This document shows positions 13,283 to 24,020 of a DNA stretch of 64,000 nt, piece by piece. Origin of the DNA: Meloidogyne chitwoodi (lineage: Eukaryota; Nematoda; Chromadorea; Rhabditida; Meloidogynidae). The DNA lies in NCBI GenBank assembly GCA_015183035.1, contig JACZZP010000018.1:310001-374000 (forward strand), written 5' to 3'. Positions within the stretch are counted from its first letter, which is position 1. Each line of letters opens with the position of its first letter. A program made the position numbers and the translations under genes. Below the pieces are notes generated by a model. It was not told the DNA's origin. It did no database searches and saw only the letters and a program-made list of their open reading frames with translations.

Positions 13283-14196
13283 ATGTGTACATATCACATT
13301 ACTAAAAGTAAATCATTGTCTCTAATAACTACTTTAATCGTATTCTTCTCTTTCATTGCAAGCAGTATTTTTTTCGGATTAAGTACTGCCCAAAGGGTTA
13401 ATGTTACGGTTTGAATAAAATTAAATAATAAATCTCTCATTATTACAGTTATTCACAGAATCACAATGTCCTTATTGCACTCGGCTGCTTAGGCAAGATT
13501 TCTTAATTAATAAAAAATAATCAAGAATTATCCACTAGTAATTAACAATTTTTTTCAATTTTTAAAATCATAGAGAACAAATTTGGCAATTCTATACTCG
13601 ACGACCAGGCATAATGAATTTGCAAATAATACCTTTTGGGAAAGGAAACTGTGATTTTACACATGATAGACGGTCAGTAAAAACATTTTGGACACTAAAA
13701 CATTTCCAACTTTCCGTAAAGTGTTTTAACCCACAATTTATTTTAAGTTTAATATGTAAATGCATGCATGGCCCCACAGAATGTGATCTAAATAGATTAC
13801 AAAATTGTGCAATATCTTATTTTCCAAAAAGACATATCGGTTTAGTTATCTGTATCCAGGGATTAAGTAACCTTGATGAAGCTTATCGACGTTGTCTTTC
13901 TCGTCTTTCTCCTCGCGCACAATTTAGATTGAAGCAATGTGCTCAAACACAAACTGGAGAAGTAAAAATACTTTAGTTTTATTTGTAAATTTTTTTTAGG
14001 TTTTAAATTATTATTCAATGTTGAATACACATAGGTTAGTTTAAATATATTTAATTTTTGGAATTATCAATTTTGTATTTAAAAATTTATTTATAGAGCG
14101 GGTATAAGAATATGGCCAACGGCATATGTCAATGAATATTTTTTTGACCGAAGCTATCCCATGGAAGTAAAAGAAAAGAGTTATTTTTATTTTTAA
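13283..14196 (+). CDS. GILT-family lysosomal thiol reductase
   Basis: Gamma-interferon-inducible lysosomal thiol reductase family, which reduces protein disulfides in acidic compartments or when secreted. Exon 1 (13283-about 13407) encodes a clear signal peptide, LITTLIVFFSFIASSIFF, then RVNVT. A 40-base GT-AG intron joins it to LFTESQCPYCTRLL, which carries the CxxC active site CPYC. The next exons give MNLQIIPFGKGNCDFTH and then CMHGPTECDLNRLQNCAI, the family signature usually read CQHGxxECxxN, with M for Q. The C-terminal part has LNYYSML and AGIRIWPTAYVNEYFF. Stop at 14194-14196. The product is a little over 200 residues, usual for the family. It is followed on the same strand by the DB-domain gene 1 kb away. 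Confidence 0.88.
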
Positions 14197-15196
14197 AATG
14201 AAATTTTATAGACAAAAATATGTGAACATACGGATTGGTGCTAAAATATAAACTTGTTTTTAAACATTCAGGATTCTTTATAATATTTAAACAGTATTTT
14301 GTACGTAATATGTTTATTTTTAAATTTATTGTTTATTGTGCAATTAAATAAATTTGATATGAAGTCTTAAGTTGTAAAAACATGGTTTTTATTAATTAGA
14401 AAAATATTAAAACATTTAAAACTTTCCGGAAAACAGGAAAACATTTTTTACGATTGTAAATGTTTTAGAAACATTTACAACTCTCAAATAAAAACTAGAG
14501 TTATTTCTATAAACTTCCAACTTTTCCGGAAGGTTGGGAAAAAAACAATTTCCAACAAACTTCCTAGTTTTATTATTTTTCAACAACTACCAGATTACGA
14601 CTTAGCAATAACTACTACTAAATAACTACTACTAAAAAACTTAATAATCGCAACTCAAAACATGTCCTAAACATTCTAAAAAATTAACATGAGTGGACTT
14701 TTTGCCCAATTTCTTCATAAATAATATTTATATGTATAAGCAAAATAAAAAAATTATTTTTGAGATGTAATTAAATGTACAAGCAAATTTATGGATAAAA
14801 TAAAGAAAAGGCGACTGGTTGACTGACCATCCCCATAAAATCTACTTGAGAAAGGACTGAAAATTAGTAGTTATAGTAGTATAATTATTGCGCCTGATCA
14901 TAAAGAAGAATTGTGTCTCTCAATTTAATGCCACACCATTGTAATAAAAAAGAAACAAAGATTTTCCGGAAAGTTTTTATTAGATGTTTTAATGAATATG
15001 TTGTATATTAAAACATTTCATCATTGTAAAATTTATTATCCAACCTTTCGGAAAGTTAAAAGATAAATAAAGTTTACAATTAATTTAAAATGTTTTAGTT
15101 TTTTCCGGAAAGTTGTAAATATTTCTAAAACATTTACAACTTTCAAGAAACATTCAACATTATTAATTTTTCTTTTTTAGGTTTCAAGTTTTTCAA
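14197..15196. repeat. GILT to DB-gene gap with CCGGAA palindromes
   Basis: No gene seen. The gap holds several TTTCCGGAAA or near copies (about 14425, 14525, 14965, 15050, 15105), often next to AACATTT or AAATGTTTT runs. At 14450-14480 an AAATGTTT/AAACATTT pair forms a small hairpin. Confidence 0.6.
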
Positions 15197-16573
15197 ATGT
15201 TTAACATTTACAATTTATTAATGCCAAAGCGTTTTTTGGAAATTGAATTAGTAATTCTATTTGTTTGCATTCCCCCAACAAATAATGTTAGTATTATGTA
15301 GAAATCTTAACTTTTTAAATTAAAATTTTTCTATTTTTTAAAGTGTCTTGCTACTGGTATTTGTTGTTGTGGAGTTACCTGTATGCCTTCACCTGCTGTT
15401 GTATGTAACCCTGCAAGTTGTCAGCCTGGATATACATGCGGTAAATAAAATAAATAATTATATTATTTTATTTAAAGGTCATTATGGGTGTGCAAGGAAC
15501 AAGGCACGATCGGCACTTACCAAAAAGGTTAAAATTTAGTTAATAATGTAGAGATTTTGAGAAATGATTTAAAAATGTTTAGGATGGATTGCTTGTGTCT
15601 GTAGATGAATACGTCAATCAAACATTGAAAAATCCAAAAAGGATTGTTTTTGATCTTGTAAAGGAAAAGAAATATTTAAAAGAGGATAAACAAGAAGAAT
15701 ATGAGCTGGATAAAACAACATTTCTGAGATTGACGGTATTTTCTCTTATTCCTCAATAGACGCCCTTTCCTTTTATTAACTCAATAAAAGTCAAGATAAT
15801 AAAATCCATAAAGTCTGGGCATCTATTAGAATATTTTTGTAAATAATAAAATTTATTCAATTTTTTGAGAATCCAAACTTCCTATTTCGACAATGTTGCG
15901 AAGGTATAAAAATATTAAAAACAATTATATTGACTAATTTTCAGATAGAAAGTTGCCCGATGCCTGCCTACACAAATGTCATTTCAATATTTATACAAAA
16001 GAAACGGTAAAGAAAAACATTCAAGAAAAACATTTTTACGGAAACATTAAACATTCAAACAAACATTTACAAAAACTAAAACATTTACAAAAACATTATT
16101 TTTAGAAACATTAAACATGTTTATTTTTCAAGTTGCAACAAATGTTCTTCAAAAGAGATCCATGTCCACTAGCAGCGGCTGTCAATTTTGTTTTTTAATT
16201 TAATATTTTTAATTTTTTAGGCAGATATTCAATATTGTGCCGCACAGGGGAGAGATCATAGTAAATGTTGTGCTAGAGTAGGGATAGCTTCAACTTTAGC
16301 TGGGAATAAATGTAAAAATTAAGGAACACTAGAGTCCTGATACAATGACTCTATTGTTTCATCTTACCAAGACTCTAATGTTCCTTATTTTTAGGTTTAA
16401 CATTTTGTGATCAGAGAGCTGGTAAAGTAACAAAATTAGACTATTCTTATTTACCTTGTTATGACCATTTTGAAAATATGAAAAGATGTTTCTATAATGA
16501 AATAAAAACACATATGGAAACAAAGTTGCTTCCAAAATTGGAAAAAATTACAAGAATGAAAATTGAAGAATAA
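15197..16573 (+). CDS. Secreted DB-domain (nematode cysteine-rich) protein
   Basis: Nematode-type DB module protein; function unknown, probably extracellular. The start at 15197 gives a short hydrophobic leader (LEIELVILFVCIPPTNN). A cysteine-rich exon follows (CCCGVTCMPS, then CNPASCQPGYTCG). A charged exon, 15583-15735, comes next. The DB module spans four exons: NPNFLFRQCCE, RKLPDACLHKCHFNIY, LQQMFFKRDPCPLAAA, and DIQYCAAQGRDHSKCCARVG with LTFCDQRAGKV. Paired CC motifs and the CAAQGRDHSKCC core are diagnostic. The last exon ends KITRMKIEE with stop 16571-16573. An intron at about 16322-16390 contains a hairpin (AGGAACACTAGAGTC with GACTCTAATGTTCCTT). The joining of the first two exons is the least certain part. 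Confidence 0.8.
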
Positions 16574-16765
16574 AAATTAAAAAAAAAAATATTTTTTATC
16601 AAATTTATTTTCATAAATGTATAAAATTTATAAACAAAATTTGGACGAATCTCGACTTTTTTTAAAATTTTAATATAATACAGGAAGAGGGTATACCAAT
16701 TTTTAGAGGAGATAAGGAAAATAAAAATATTTTTTTTTAATTAAATAAAATTTGTTTTATTTTTT

Positions 16766-18724
16766 CTATTCATTCCTTTGTCTTCGTAGAACATTTGCCC
16801 GGTTAAAATAAAAATATAAACCTGATATGGATGTAAGCATTGACAAAAAGAAAATTGACCGACGATCAGTAAATTGTGGATAAACAATTACAAAACACCA
16901 AAGAAGAAGAAATTTGACTATAAAATATTTTTAAAAAAGGGTTATTAGAGTCTGAGATTTTAAAATTTCGAAAAATGTGAATTTTAAAATTTAAAAAAAT
17001 TAAAATAAATTCCCCATTTAAAATATAAATATACCAAAAACAAGTAAAGCCATTAAATTTCCAATATTGTGTTGATTATCTTCCAGTCTTTGTTGTTGTT
17101 GACGAGCAAAATATGCTGAACCAAAAAGGATATCCAAAAAAACACTTAAACAATATCGAATCTTTTGACGAAGATGAAAAATAAAGGAAGCTATATTTCC
17201 AGGTGGTGGAACTGAAAATTAATTTATTTAATTTAAAAAATTAAAAAAAAGACTATGGGAAAATAAGAGATTTTTCTCTAACCGTTAGAGAAAAATTTAA
17301 AGAAATTTAAAAAAAGTTCAACCTTCTTCCTCTTGCCGATTTGCCCAATCCCAAACAATTCTAACCAAATTAAAGACATAAGCAAGTAAAAAATTGAAGT
17401 GCAAATTAAAAATAGTTTCAAGCATTCGAGGACCACCTCCTAAAATACTGTCCGGAGGAGCTAAAAATAAATTTAAAAAATTAAAAATTATTTAAATTAA
17501 TAAAAAACCTTGACTATTATTTTGAGCATTATTATTTTCATTATTAGATTCATTAGAATTATTATTATAAGGACGAGTACCAATATGACAATGCAAAACA
17601 CTCTGATCGGTTAACCCAAAAGAAGAAATCGTTGCTTTATCATCTCTTAAAAGTCGTCCCTGATAAATTAAACGAATAACCTTTCCAGATTTTAAGTCTT
17701 CCGAAAAATTGGATCTGTTGGGGGAAATTTTTTAAAAGAAAAAAATTAAAAAAAAAATTACTTTTTAAATTCTCCGATTGTAGAATTTTTGTTTGTATAA
17801 ACAACTTTTAAACTGTCATCGAGAAATTTAATTTTAACACAAATTAAATTAGAAGATGTATTTGGAGAGGCTAAATATTATTTAAAAAAAATTAATTAAT
17901 TAAAATATATCTTTCAAAAATTAAAAAAAATACTTGAATTATTTTGATCATTTTGTACAGAATTGTTGCCGACAGTTTGAGGGGAAGAAGGCTAAATTTT
18001 GAATAAAAATTAAATTCTTTTAATTTATAAAATTAAAAAAAAACCTGTTCTTCTCCTTGTTCCTGTGCTGTAGAATTGAGAGAAATTGAATTATCAAAAG
18101 CTTGAGAAGTTGAAGAAGTAAAAGTAGTAGAAGAAGTAGAAGAGTCCATATCCACAACTCGTGCCAAAATTCGGGCAGTAAGAAATCTAAAAAATTTAAA
18201 AAAATTAAAAATAAAATATACTCGATTGAAGAAGGAGCCTGAATAATAATTGGCCTATTAATTACAGTCTCTTGTGAAGCAAAAGAAATTGAAGTAGCAG
18301 CGGTGGTGTTGAAAGTAAGATCTGTTGAATCAGCGCTGTCAAAGATTTCTGTATCAGAAAGTTGCACAATCTAAATTTAAAAAAAACTCTAAAATTGACG
18401 ACATTATGTTCCAAAATTTGTTTAATTATCAAAAAAAATAATTCTAAAAAAATTAATATTTATTAAAAATTAAAAACCTGAAAATCAGTTCGTCTTCCTT
18501 GAACAATAAAGAAATTAAGACTTAAAGGTTCTGACCAAGTTGACTCCCAAATAAATACTAACAAAATAGTGAGGAGAATGCCAAAAATAAAATTTGGTAA
18601 AAAAGTTGACTAAAAAAATAAATAAATTTAAAGATAATTTTAATTTTAAAAAAATACTTACAAATAAATCAATTAAATAATCAAAATTTGCAAATCCAAC
18701 TAATGTACTAAATTCAAAGGTCAT
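16766..18724 (-). CDS. TMUB-type transmembrane and ubiquitin-like domain protein
   Basis: Homologue of TMUB1/TMUB2, ER-membrane ubiquitin-like proteins linked to ER-associated degradation. The start at 18724 reads MTFEFSTLVGFANFDYL, followed by a membrane segment (FIFGILLTILLVFIWES). A low-complexity acidic linker follows (18020-18370). The ubiquitin-like domain is at 17640-17880: ICVKIKFLDDSLKVVYT, then GKVIRLIYQGRLLRDD and SVLHCHIGTRP, a close match to TMUB. A tail follows with GPRMLETIFNLHFNFLLAYV and RQKIRYCLSVFLDILFG. After a splice the final exon is FLLLWCFVIVYPQF, ending RRQRNE with stop 16766-16768. The membrane-UBL-membrane layout matches the family. It is divergent from CCDC47, another ER-membrane gene, 534 bases away. 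Confidence 0.85.
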
Positions 18725-19258
18725 GGAATTCAGAGAAGCTAAAAAGAAAAAAAATTTAAAAGAAATAAAATATTTTAAAATAAATAAAATTAAACAATTT
18801 CTTATGAATCAACAAAAACGTTCGTTATAAAATGCTCGATAAAAATAAACTATAATTATTAAATACAAAAAATATATAATTTATTTAATGTCACGTCAGT
18901 CAAAAATTAAAAAAAGTAAGTTTCACTTGCTATTTCGCAGCAAAAAATGTCTCTAATTGTCTCGCACAGCGAAAAAGTTACTCAACCAAAATCTCTCAAA
19001 TTGTTTATTTCTCTGCTATTACTATTCATTTTAAAATTATAGAAATAAACAAGAAGGCGTTTGTTTAAGTTTTACACACTATTTCGATTTTATTTTCTCT
19101 ATGTTTACACTGCGAATTTTTCTTTTGCGATTAACCGTCCTATTCTCACAAGAATTTCTTTTCTTTTTCAAGTTGTTTTGTTAAACTTTAAGAAATTTGA
19201 TTTTTTTTTAATAATTTCAAAATTGTTTTTAATTTTGAAAATTTTAGATATTTAAATA
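18725..19258. promoter_or_regulatory. Divergent promoter region, TMUB / CCDC47
   Basis: 534 bases between two divergent starts. No repeat family copy was noticed. A less AT-rich stretch near 18880-19010 (GTCACGTCAGTC, then CTCGCACAGCG) is the best promoter candidate; the CACGTCA-like core resembles a bZIP site, but this is only a resemblance. Confidence 0.35.
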
Positions 19259-22015
19259 ATGAAATATCTTCTTCTATTTTTAATATTTTATCAAAAAATA
19301 CATTTAATTGTATCTACACCTTCAATTGATGACAATGAATTTGCTGAATTTGAAATTGCTGATGAGCATGAAATGTCTTCTTTTAATAATGTTAAAGAAG
19401 AACAAAAAGATGTTAAAGATGAAATGAAAAGTTCCATTAGAGATGAACACAAAACGGTTTGATTTTTTTAATTTTTTAGAAAATTTGGGGGGAAGGAATA
19501 TTTTAAAGTTTGATAAAAAAAATTCCTCCGAATCATTTTCGCTGAATTTTGTTTCATTTGTAAAGCTCGAAAAACTGAATCGATGAGCTATGATAGACCT
19601 TCTAAAAAAGGAGGCTTTGAGAGATGTGATTTTTTGAAAAATTTTTTGAATTTTTTTTGTTCGGATTTTTGGGTTTAAAGCCCAATGCTAATGCTAAGAA
19701 TTTATAACGTTTTCATTCTTAACTCTTAGTTTTCAGACAGACCAAGTCGAAGACTTTTCCTTCTTGGCAGATGAAGAGGACTTTGAACAGGCCGAAAAAG
19801 ATTTGGAAACAAATGAGGCTGAAGTAGAAAGTGGTGGAAAACAAGGAGATACTATTAAACCATTGACTTTTGCTGATGTATTTATTTTTTTATTTAAACA
19901 GTTATTTTTTAGGTTCCTTCACATTTTCGTTCAAATTGGTCTAGTTATCAAGGTATATAAATATTATTTTTTTTTTAATTTTTTAATTTAGTTGAATCTA
20001 TTGCTCTCTTTATAATAATTATTTATGTTGTAAATTATTTAATTGGAAAAACTAAAAATTATTCTATTGCTCTAAAGGTTTAATTAATTAATTTTTTAAT
20101 ATAATTTTTAAAAATATCGCTTAATTAAAATTCACATTTTTAGTGGTTTTCCGACAATCGCGAGAAGCTTGAACAACAATTTTCTTTAGTCGGTGATGAT
20201 GGAACATCCACAGAGGAGATGGAAGGCCATTTAATTAGAGAAACAGAATTTTCTTATACAATATGGAGTACTGGAAGGACAGGATGCAAAGGAATGCTTA
20301 CACAAATTAAAGTAAGAGAAAAATAAATATTAGAGAAATTTTCCGGAAGCTTTTCTGATTTAAGTAAATCCGTAAATAACTAATATAAACATTAAGTCCG
20401 GAAAATCAGAATTTTTTATTAAAAAATCAGAATTTATATTTATGAAAATATTTTTGGGAAATAGATATTCTGATTTTCCGTAACTAGCGTCTCCCAATTT
20501 TCTGAATTAATTTCCTCAAAAATAAATTAAATTCTGATTGTTTCAAAACGTATTTTTTGAAAAAACACACATTTTAATTCTGTTTTTTAGCTTCGTAAAA
20601 GACAAGATTTACTTGGTATTTTACTCAATATTATAAGGCCACAAATTGATAGAGTTGTACATAAAATTGATTTGGACCCAGGTGAAATGGGTACGTTTAA
20701 ACCTATTTTAATTATTAAAAATTATTTTAATCAGAATTATATAATTAAATACCTTTCAATTTAGATTCTTTTGTTCTCATTTTTGGGCAAAAGAAAAGTG
20801 TTTTGAAAGTAGTGAAGGAAATGCATGATTTGGTTTATTTTATTTTTATTTATTTTTTTAATTTACTATTTTTTAGTCTGCTTATGCTACAGAAAAGAAA
20901 AATTTTGAAAAATTACAAATACCACCATCTTTTTGTGTTTACGCAGAAATTGCTGAAATAGTTTGTTTTTTTTTTAATTTTAGAATAGTTTAACTGGACC
21001 CTCTTTTTTCTTTATTTTTTTCCTATGGTAGAAGCTTAAAAATTATTAAAATATAAAAATAATAAATTAAGGTCCCCGCAATAATTGATTCAACAACTTT
21101 CAATTTTCTCAAGCGTTGTGAAAAATATATTGAATATGTTCACATTTCTGATCAATATTCTGGGGCAAAACAACAAGAGTATTTTTTATTTTTTTAATTA
21201 AATTTTGTTTCTTTTTTTTTAGTGGGCAAAATTCAAAATTGCCAGAAACTCATCCTACAATAATTTTTAGTTTTATTTTAAATGAAGACAATGATGATAC
21301 CTCAATTGATGAACTTTTATTAAATTTTACTTTTTATGTTTTGGAAAAAGTTAAAAATTATCGTTTAAGGTTTTTTTATATTTTTTAAATTATTATTTAT
21401 TTTTTTTAATATTTTTAGTAGGGAGGGGAAGACTCGTGCAGACAAAAAAAGGCAAAATGTTCAGGAAAACTTTCTTAAAATGACTCATATGCAGAGACAA
21501 GAAGCAGCACAGGTTAATTAATTTTATTTAAATATATATAGAGAATATTCTAATTTTTCCGGAAAGATATAAATATTCTAATTTTTCCGGAAAGCTATAA
21601 ATATTCTGATTTTTCCGGAATTAAACATTTTCTGATTTTTCCGGAAAGCTATAAATATTCTGATTTTTCCGGAATTAAACATTTTCTGATTTTTCCGGAA
21701 AGATATAAATATTCTGATTTTTCCGAAAAGCTATAAATATTCTGATTTTTCCGGAATTAAACATTTTCTGATTTTTCCGGAAAGATATAAATATTCTGAT
21801 TTTTCCTAAATTAAACATTTTCTGACTGCTTAAAAACACATTTTTAATTAAAAATATTATTTGTTTAGATAAGACGAGAAGAAAAGACAAGAGAACGTAA
21901 ACAAAAAGTAATGGAGGAAGAAGATCCAGGAAGGCAACGTCGTCTTGAAAAATTAGAACAAAAACGGGATGCTAAAGCTAAACAGCCTAGAATTAAACAA
22001 TTTAAAATTAAATAA
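19259..22015 (+). CDS. CCDC47: CCDC47 (calumin), ER membrane PAT-complex subunit
   Basis: CCDC47 pairs with Asterix in the PAT complex, an ER chaperone for multipass membrane proteins, and binds calcium. Exon 1 encodes a signal peptide ([18 protein letters not shown]) and the acidic lumenal start [15 protein letters not shown]. Later exons: the acidic region [29 protein letters not shown]; a membrane segment ([20 protein letters not shown]); [20 protein letters not shown], almost the family consensus; [53 protein letters not shown]; and a basic C-terminal coiled coil, [15 protein letters not shown] with [15 protein letters not shown]. Stop at 22013-22015. An intron at 19460-19732 holds a dispersed repeat and one at 21520-21865 a CTGATTTTTCCGGAA array. 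Confidence 0.93.
21540..21830. repeat. CTGATTTTTCCGGAA array in CCDC47 intron
   Basis: An intron filled with alternating units of TATAAATATTCTGATTTTTC and TTAAACATTTTCTGATTTTT, each ending CCGGAA. About ten CTGATTTTTCCGGAA-like cores lie within 290 bases. It combines two motifs that elsewhere in the window occur apart: ATTCTGATTTTT and TTTCCGGAAA. Confidence 0.85.
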
Positions 22016-22451
22016 TAGAGGTTTGTTTGTTTTGTTTTTTGATTTTAATTATTTTTACTCAATATATTTTTTTGTTAGTGTGTCCGCAGAATTTGTCCGC
22101 AACTTTTTTTTCTTAATTATTATCTTCAAGGAATAAAATCAACTTTTTTTCTTAATTTTTTAAATAAAAATTATTTTAATTTCTGAATGGAAAAAGGCCT
22201 ACAAAATTGTTAATTTTATGTACTATAAAATAAATTAAAAATTAAGAAAAAGTTGCAGAAAAAAATTTTGCGGAATGCCCCATAAAATATAAAAATACGC
22301 CCTTTAGTTGATAATTTCATTTAATTTTAAAAAATTAAGTTTTTTATATTAATTAAATATATTAGAAAATTTAAAATATTTTATTTTTTCTCATTTTTAT
22401 TTTAAAAATGAAAATTAAAGAAATTTAAAAATATAAAAACCTTAAAAAAAT
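22016..22451. mobile_element. Convergent gap holding a GTCCGCA inverted-repeat element
   Basis: Between the stops of CCDC47 and the small gene below. At about 22078-22290 a left arm (GTGTCCGCAGAATTTGTCCG then CAACTTTTTTTTCTTAAT) faces a right arm (ATTAAGAAAAAGTTGCAGAA then TTTTGCGGAATG). This is probably a short foldback element; a similar one sits in a Flightless-I intron at 46410-46630. Confidence 0.55.
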
Positions 22452-23256
22452 TTAAACAATTTCATTTTCTTCCATCTCTCCATTTTCTTCAATAAGTTCA
22501 GCAGTACTGCGCGTCTGAGCAAATTTATAAAATTCGATTGCATCATTTTCGCTCTCAAAAATCAGAAAATAGCCAATTTTTTTTAAACAAGATTCCTTAA
22601 ATTTTTTTAAAAAATATTTCAAAATGTCAAAAAAACTCACAGTTCCAACCCATAAAATTACTTTGGGATCCACCTCATTTTTTTCCAATAAGAACCCACC
22701 ATCTTTATGTTTCGGTAAAGCATATTTGACTTCATCATCATAAGAATTTTTCAAAATAAGAACAACTTCTCCATTAGACGCGTGCTTAACCTAAAATTTA
22801 AAATAATTATAATTTAAAATTGATAAAAACGGGGGAATTAAAAGTTGGAAGAATTTTCAAAGGTTAAAAAATCTGTCCCCGTTGGATACCTTTGAACATA
22901 TGGCCGGTTAGTCGCGAACAGATTTACTGGAAGTTTTTATTTTCTTCTTTATTTGCAATTTTCTCTTTTTTTGACTAATGAACAAGGAATAATACTAGAG
23001 GGTTATATTCCCTTTTTTAATAAATTAAGAAAAACTAACCAAAATTCTATCGGTCGTATAAGGATTTGAAATATTTAACAAAGCCCAATATTTGACAACT
23101 TTACATCCAAACAATTTCTAAATTTAAAAAAAAAAATATTTTAAAGACAGAAAATTTAACCTTTTTCTTCAATCTTTCTCCTTCTTTGACCAATAACTTC
23201 TTTTTTGATGATTTTGTGGATTTGTGTTTGTTAAGTATTTGTTTTTTTGACTCCAT
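22452..23256 (-). CDS. Small unrecognised protein, four exons
   Basis: I do not recognise this gene. The start at 23256 reads MESKKQILNKHKSTKSSKKK, a very basic N-terminus. Next come KLFGCKVVKYWALLNISNPY (23040-23120), KHASNGEVVLILKNSYDDE and GGFLLEKNEVDPKVILWVGT (22640-22790). A GTGAGT donor joins to ESCLKKIGYFLIFESENDAI, and an acidic C-terminus ends EENGEMEENEIV. The total is about 165 residues. The order of beta-like segments ending with WVG and FESENDAIEFYKF is faintly like a PH/EVH1 fold (weak inference only). Exon joins are in frame with good splice sites, so it is likely real. It is divergent from UFD1. Confidence 0.6.
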
Positions 23257-24020
23257 TTTACTAAATTTTTGAAAAAAAAGTTAAAAGAAATTAATTAAAA
23301 ATTGGAGAAATAAGAAGCATTAATCTTTTTTTCTCTTTTATATTTAATTTTTTTTAATTTGACATTTGCAAAATATTTATGGGAGGGGACGATTCAGAGT
23401 CGGCCGATTCAGAGTAGCTGCCTTGTTTTTGGTCATAACTTTTTTATTTCTTAATCGATCTGAATGATTCTTTTATTTGATTCAAATGAGCTATGATAGA
23501 CCTTTGAACATAAACTAGTTTTTGAGAAAAATTTTTTTGAACTTTTTAAAAAATTTTGGGGGAAGGGAATAATTTGAATTTTTATAAAAAAATTCCATCG
23601 TTGAAAATTTGATAAATTTGGTATCTTTCGAAAGAGGATGAATTAATAAATCGAATGAGCTATGAAATTTAAAAATTCACAGACTAGTTTTTGAGAAAAA
23701 AATTTTTAAGTTAAGAAAATTTGGAGGGAAGGAATATTTTAAAGAACTTTTTCAATTTTTTTCCAAACTCCATAAATTTTGGGTTAATGAAAGATCAAAT
23801 AATGGCCCAAAATCGTAAGGAAGAGATATAACCAAGATAAAGCTTTTGAAAATTATGGAGGAAATGAATAAACGCTTTTTTGAGCTTTTTTTCAATTTCT
23901 GGCGCTCAGTTGACCACAACAATTAAATTGGCACTCAAAAGGCTTAAACTTTTTTTATTATAAAAACACAAAGTTTTTAACAATTTAAAACATCTTAAAC
24001 TAAAGTTCTGCTAATTTTTA
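23257..24020. repeat. Divergent gap with GAGCTATGATAGACCTT repeat
   Basis: Between the small gene and UFD1, with no gene seen. About 23380-23890 consists of two to three diverged copies of a unit containing GAGCTATGATAGACCTTT, ACTAGTTTTTGAGAAAAA and TTTTGGGGGAAGGGAATA. The same unit occurs in the first CCDC47 intron at about 19480-19680. Confidence 0.55.
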
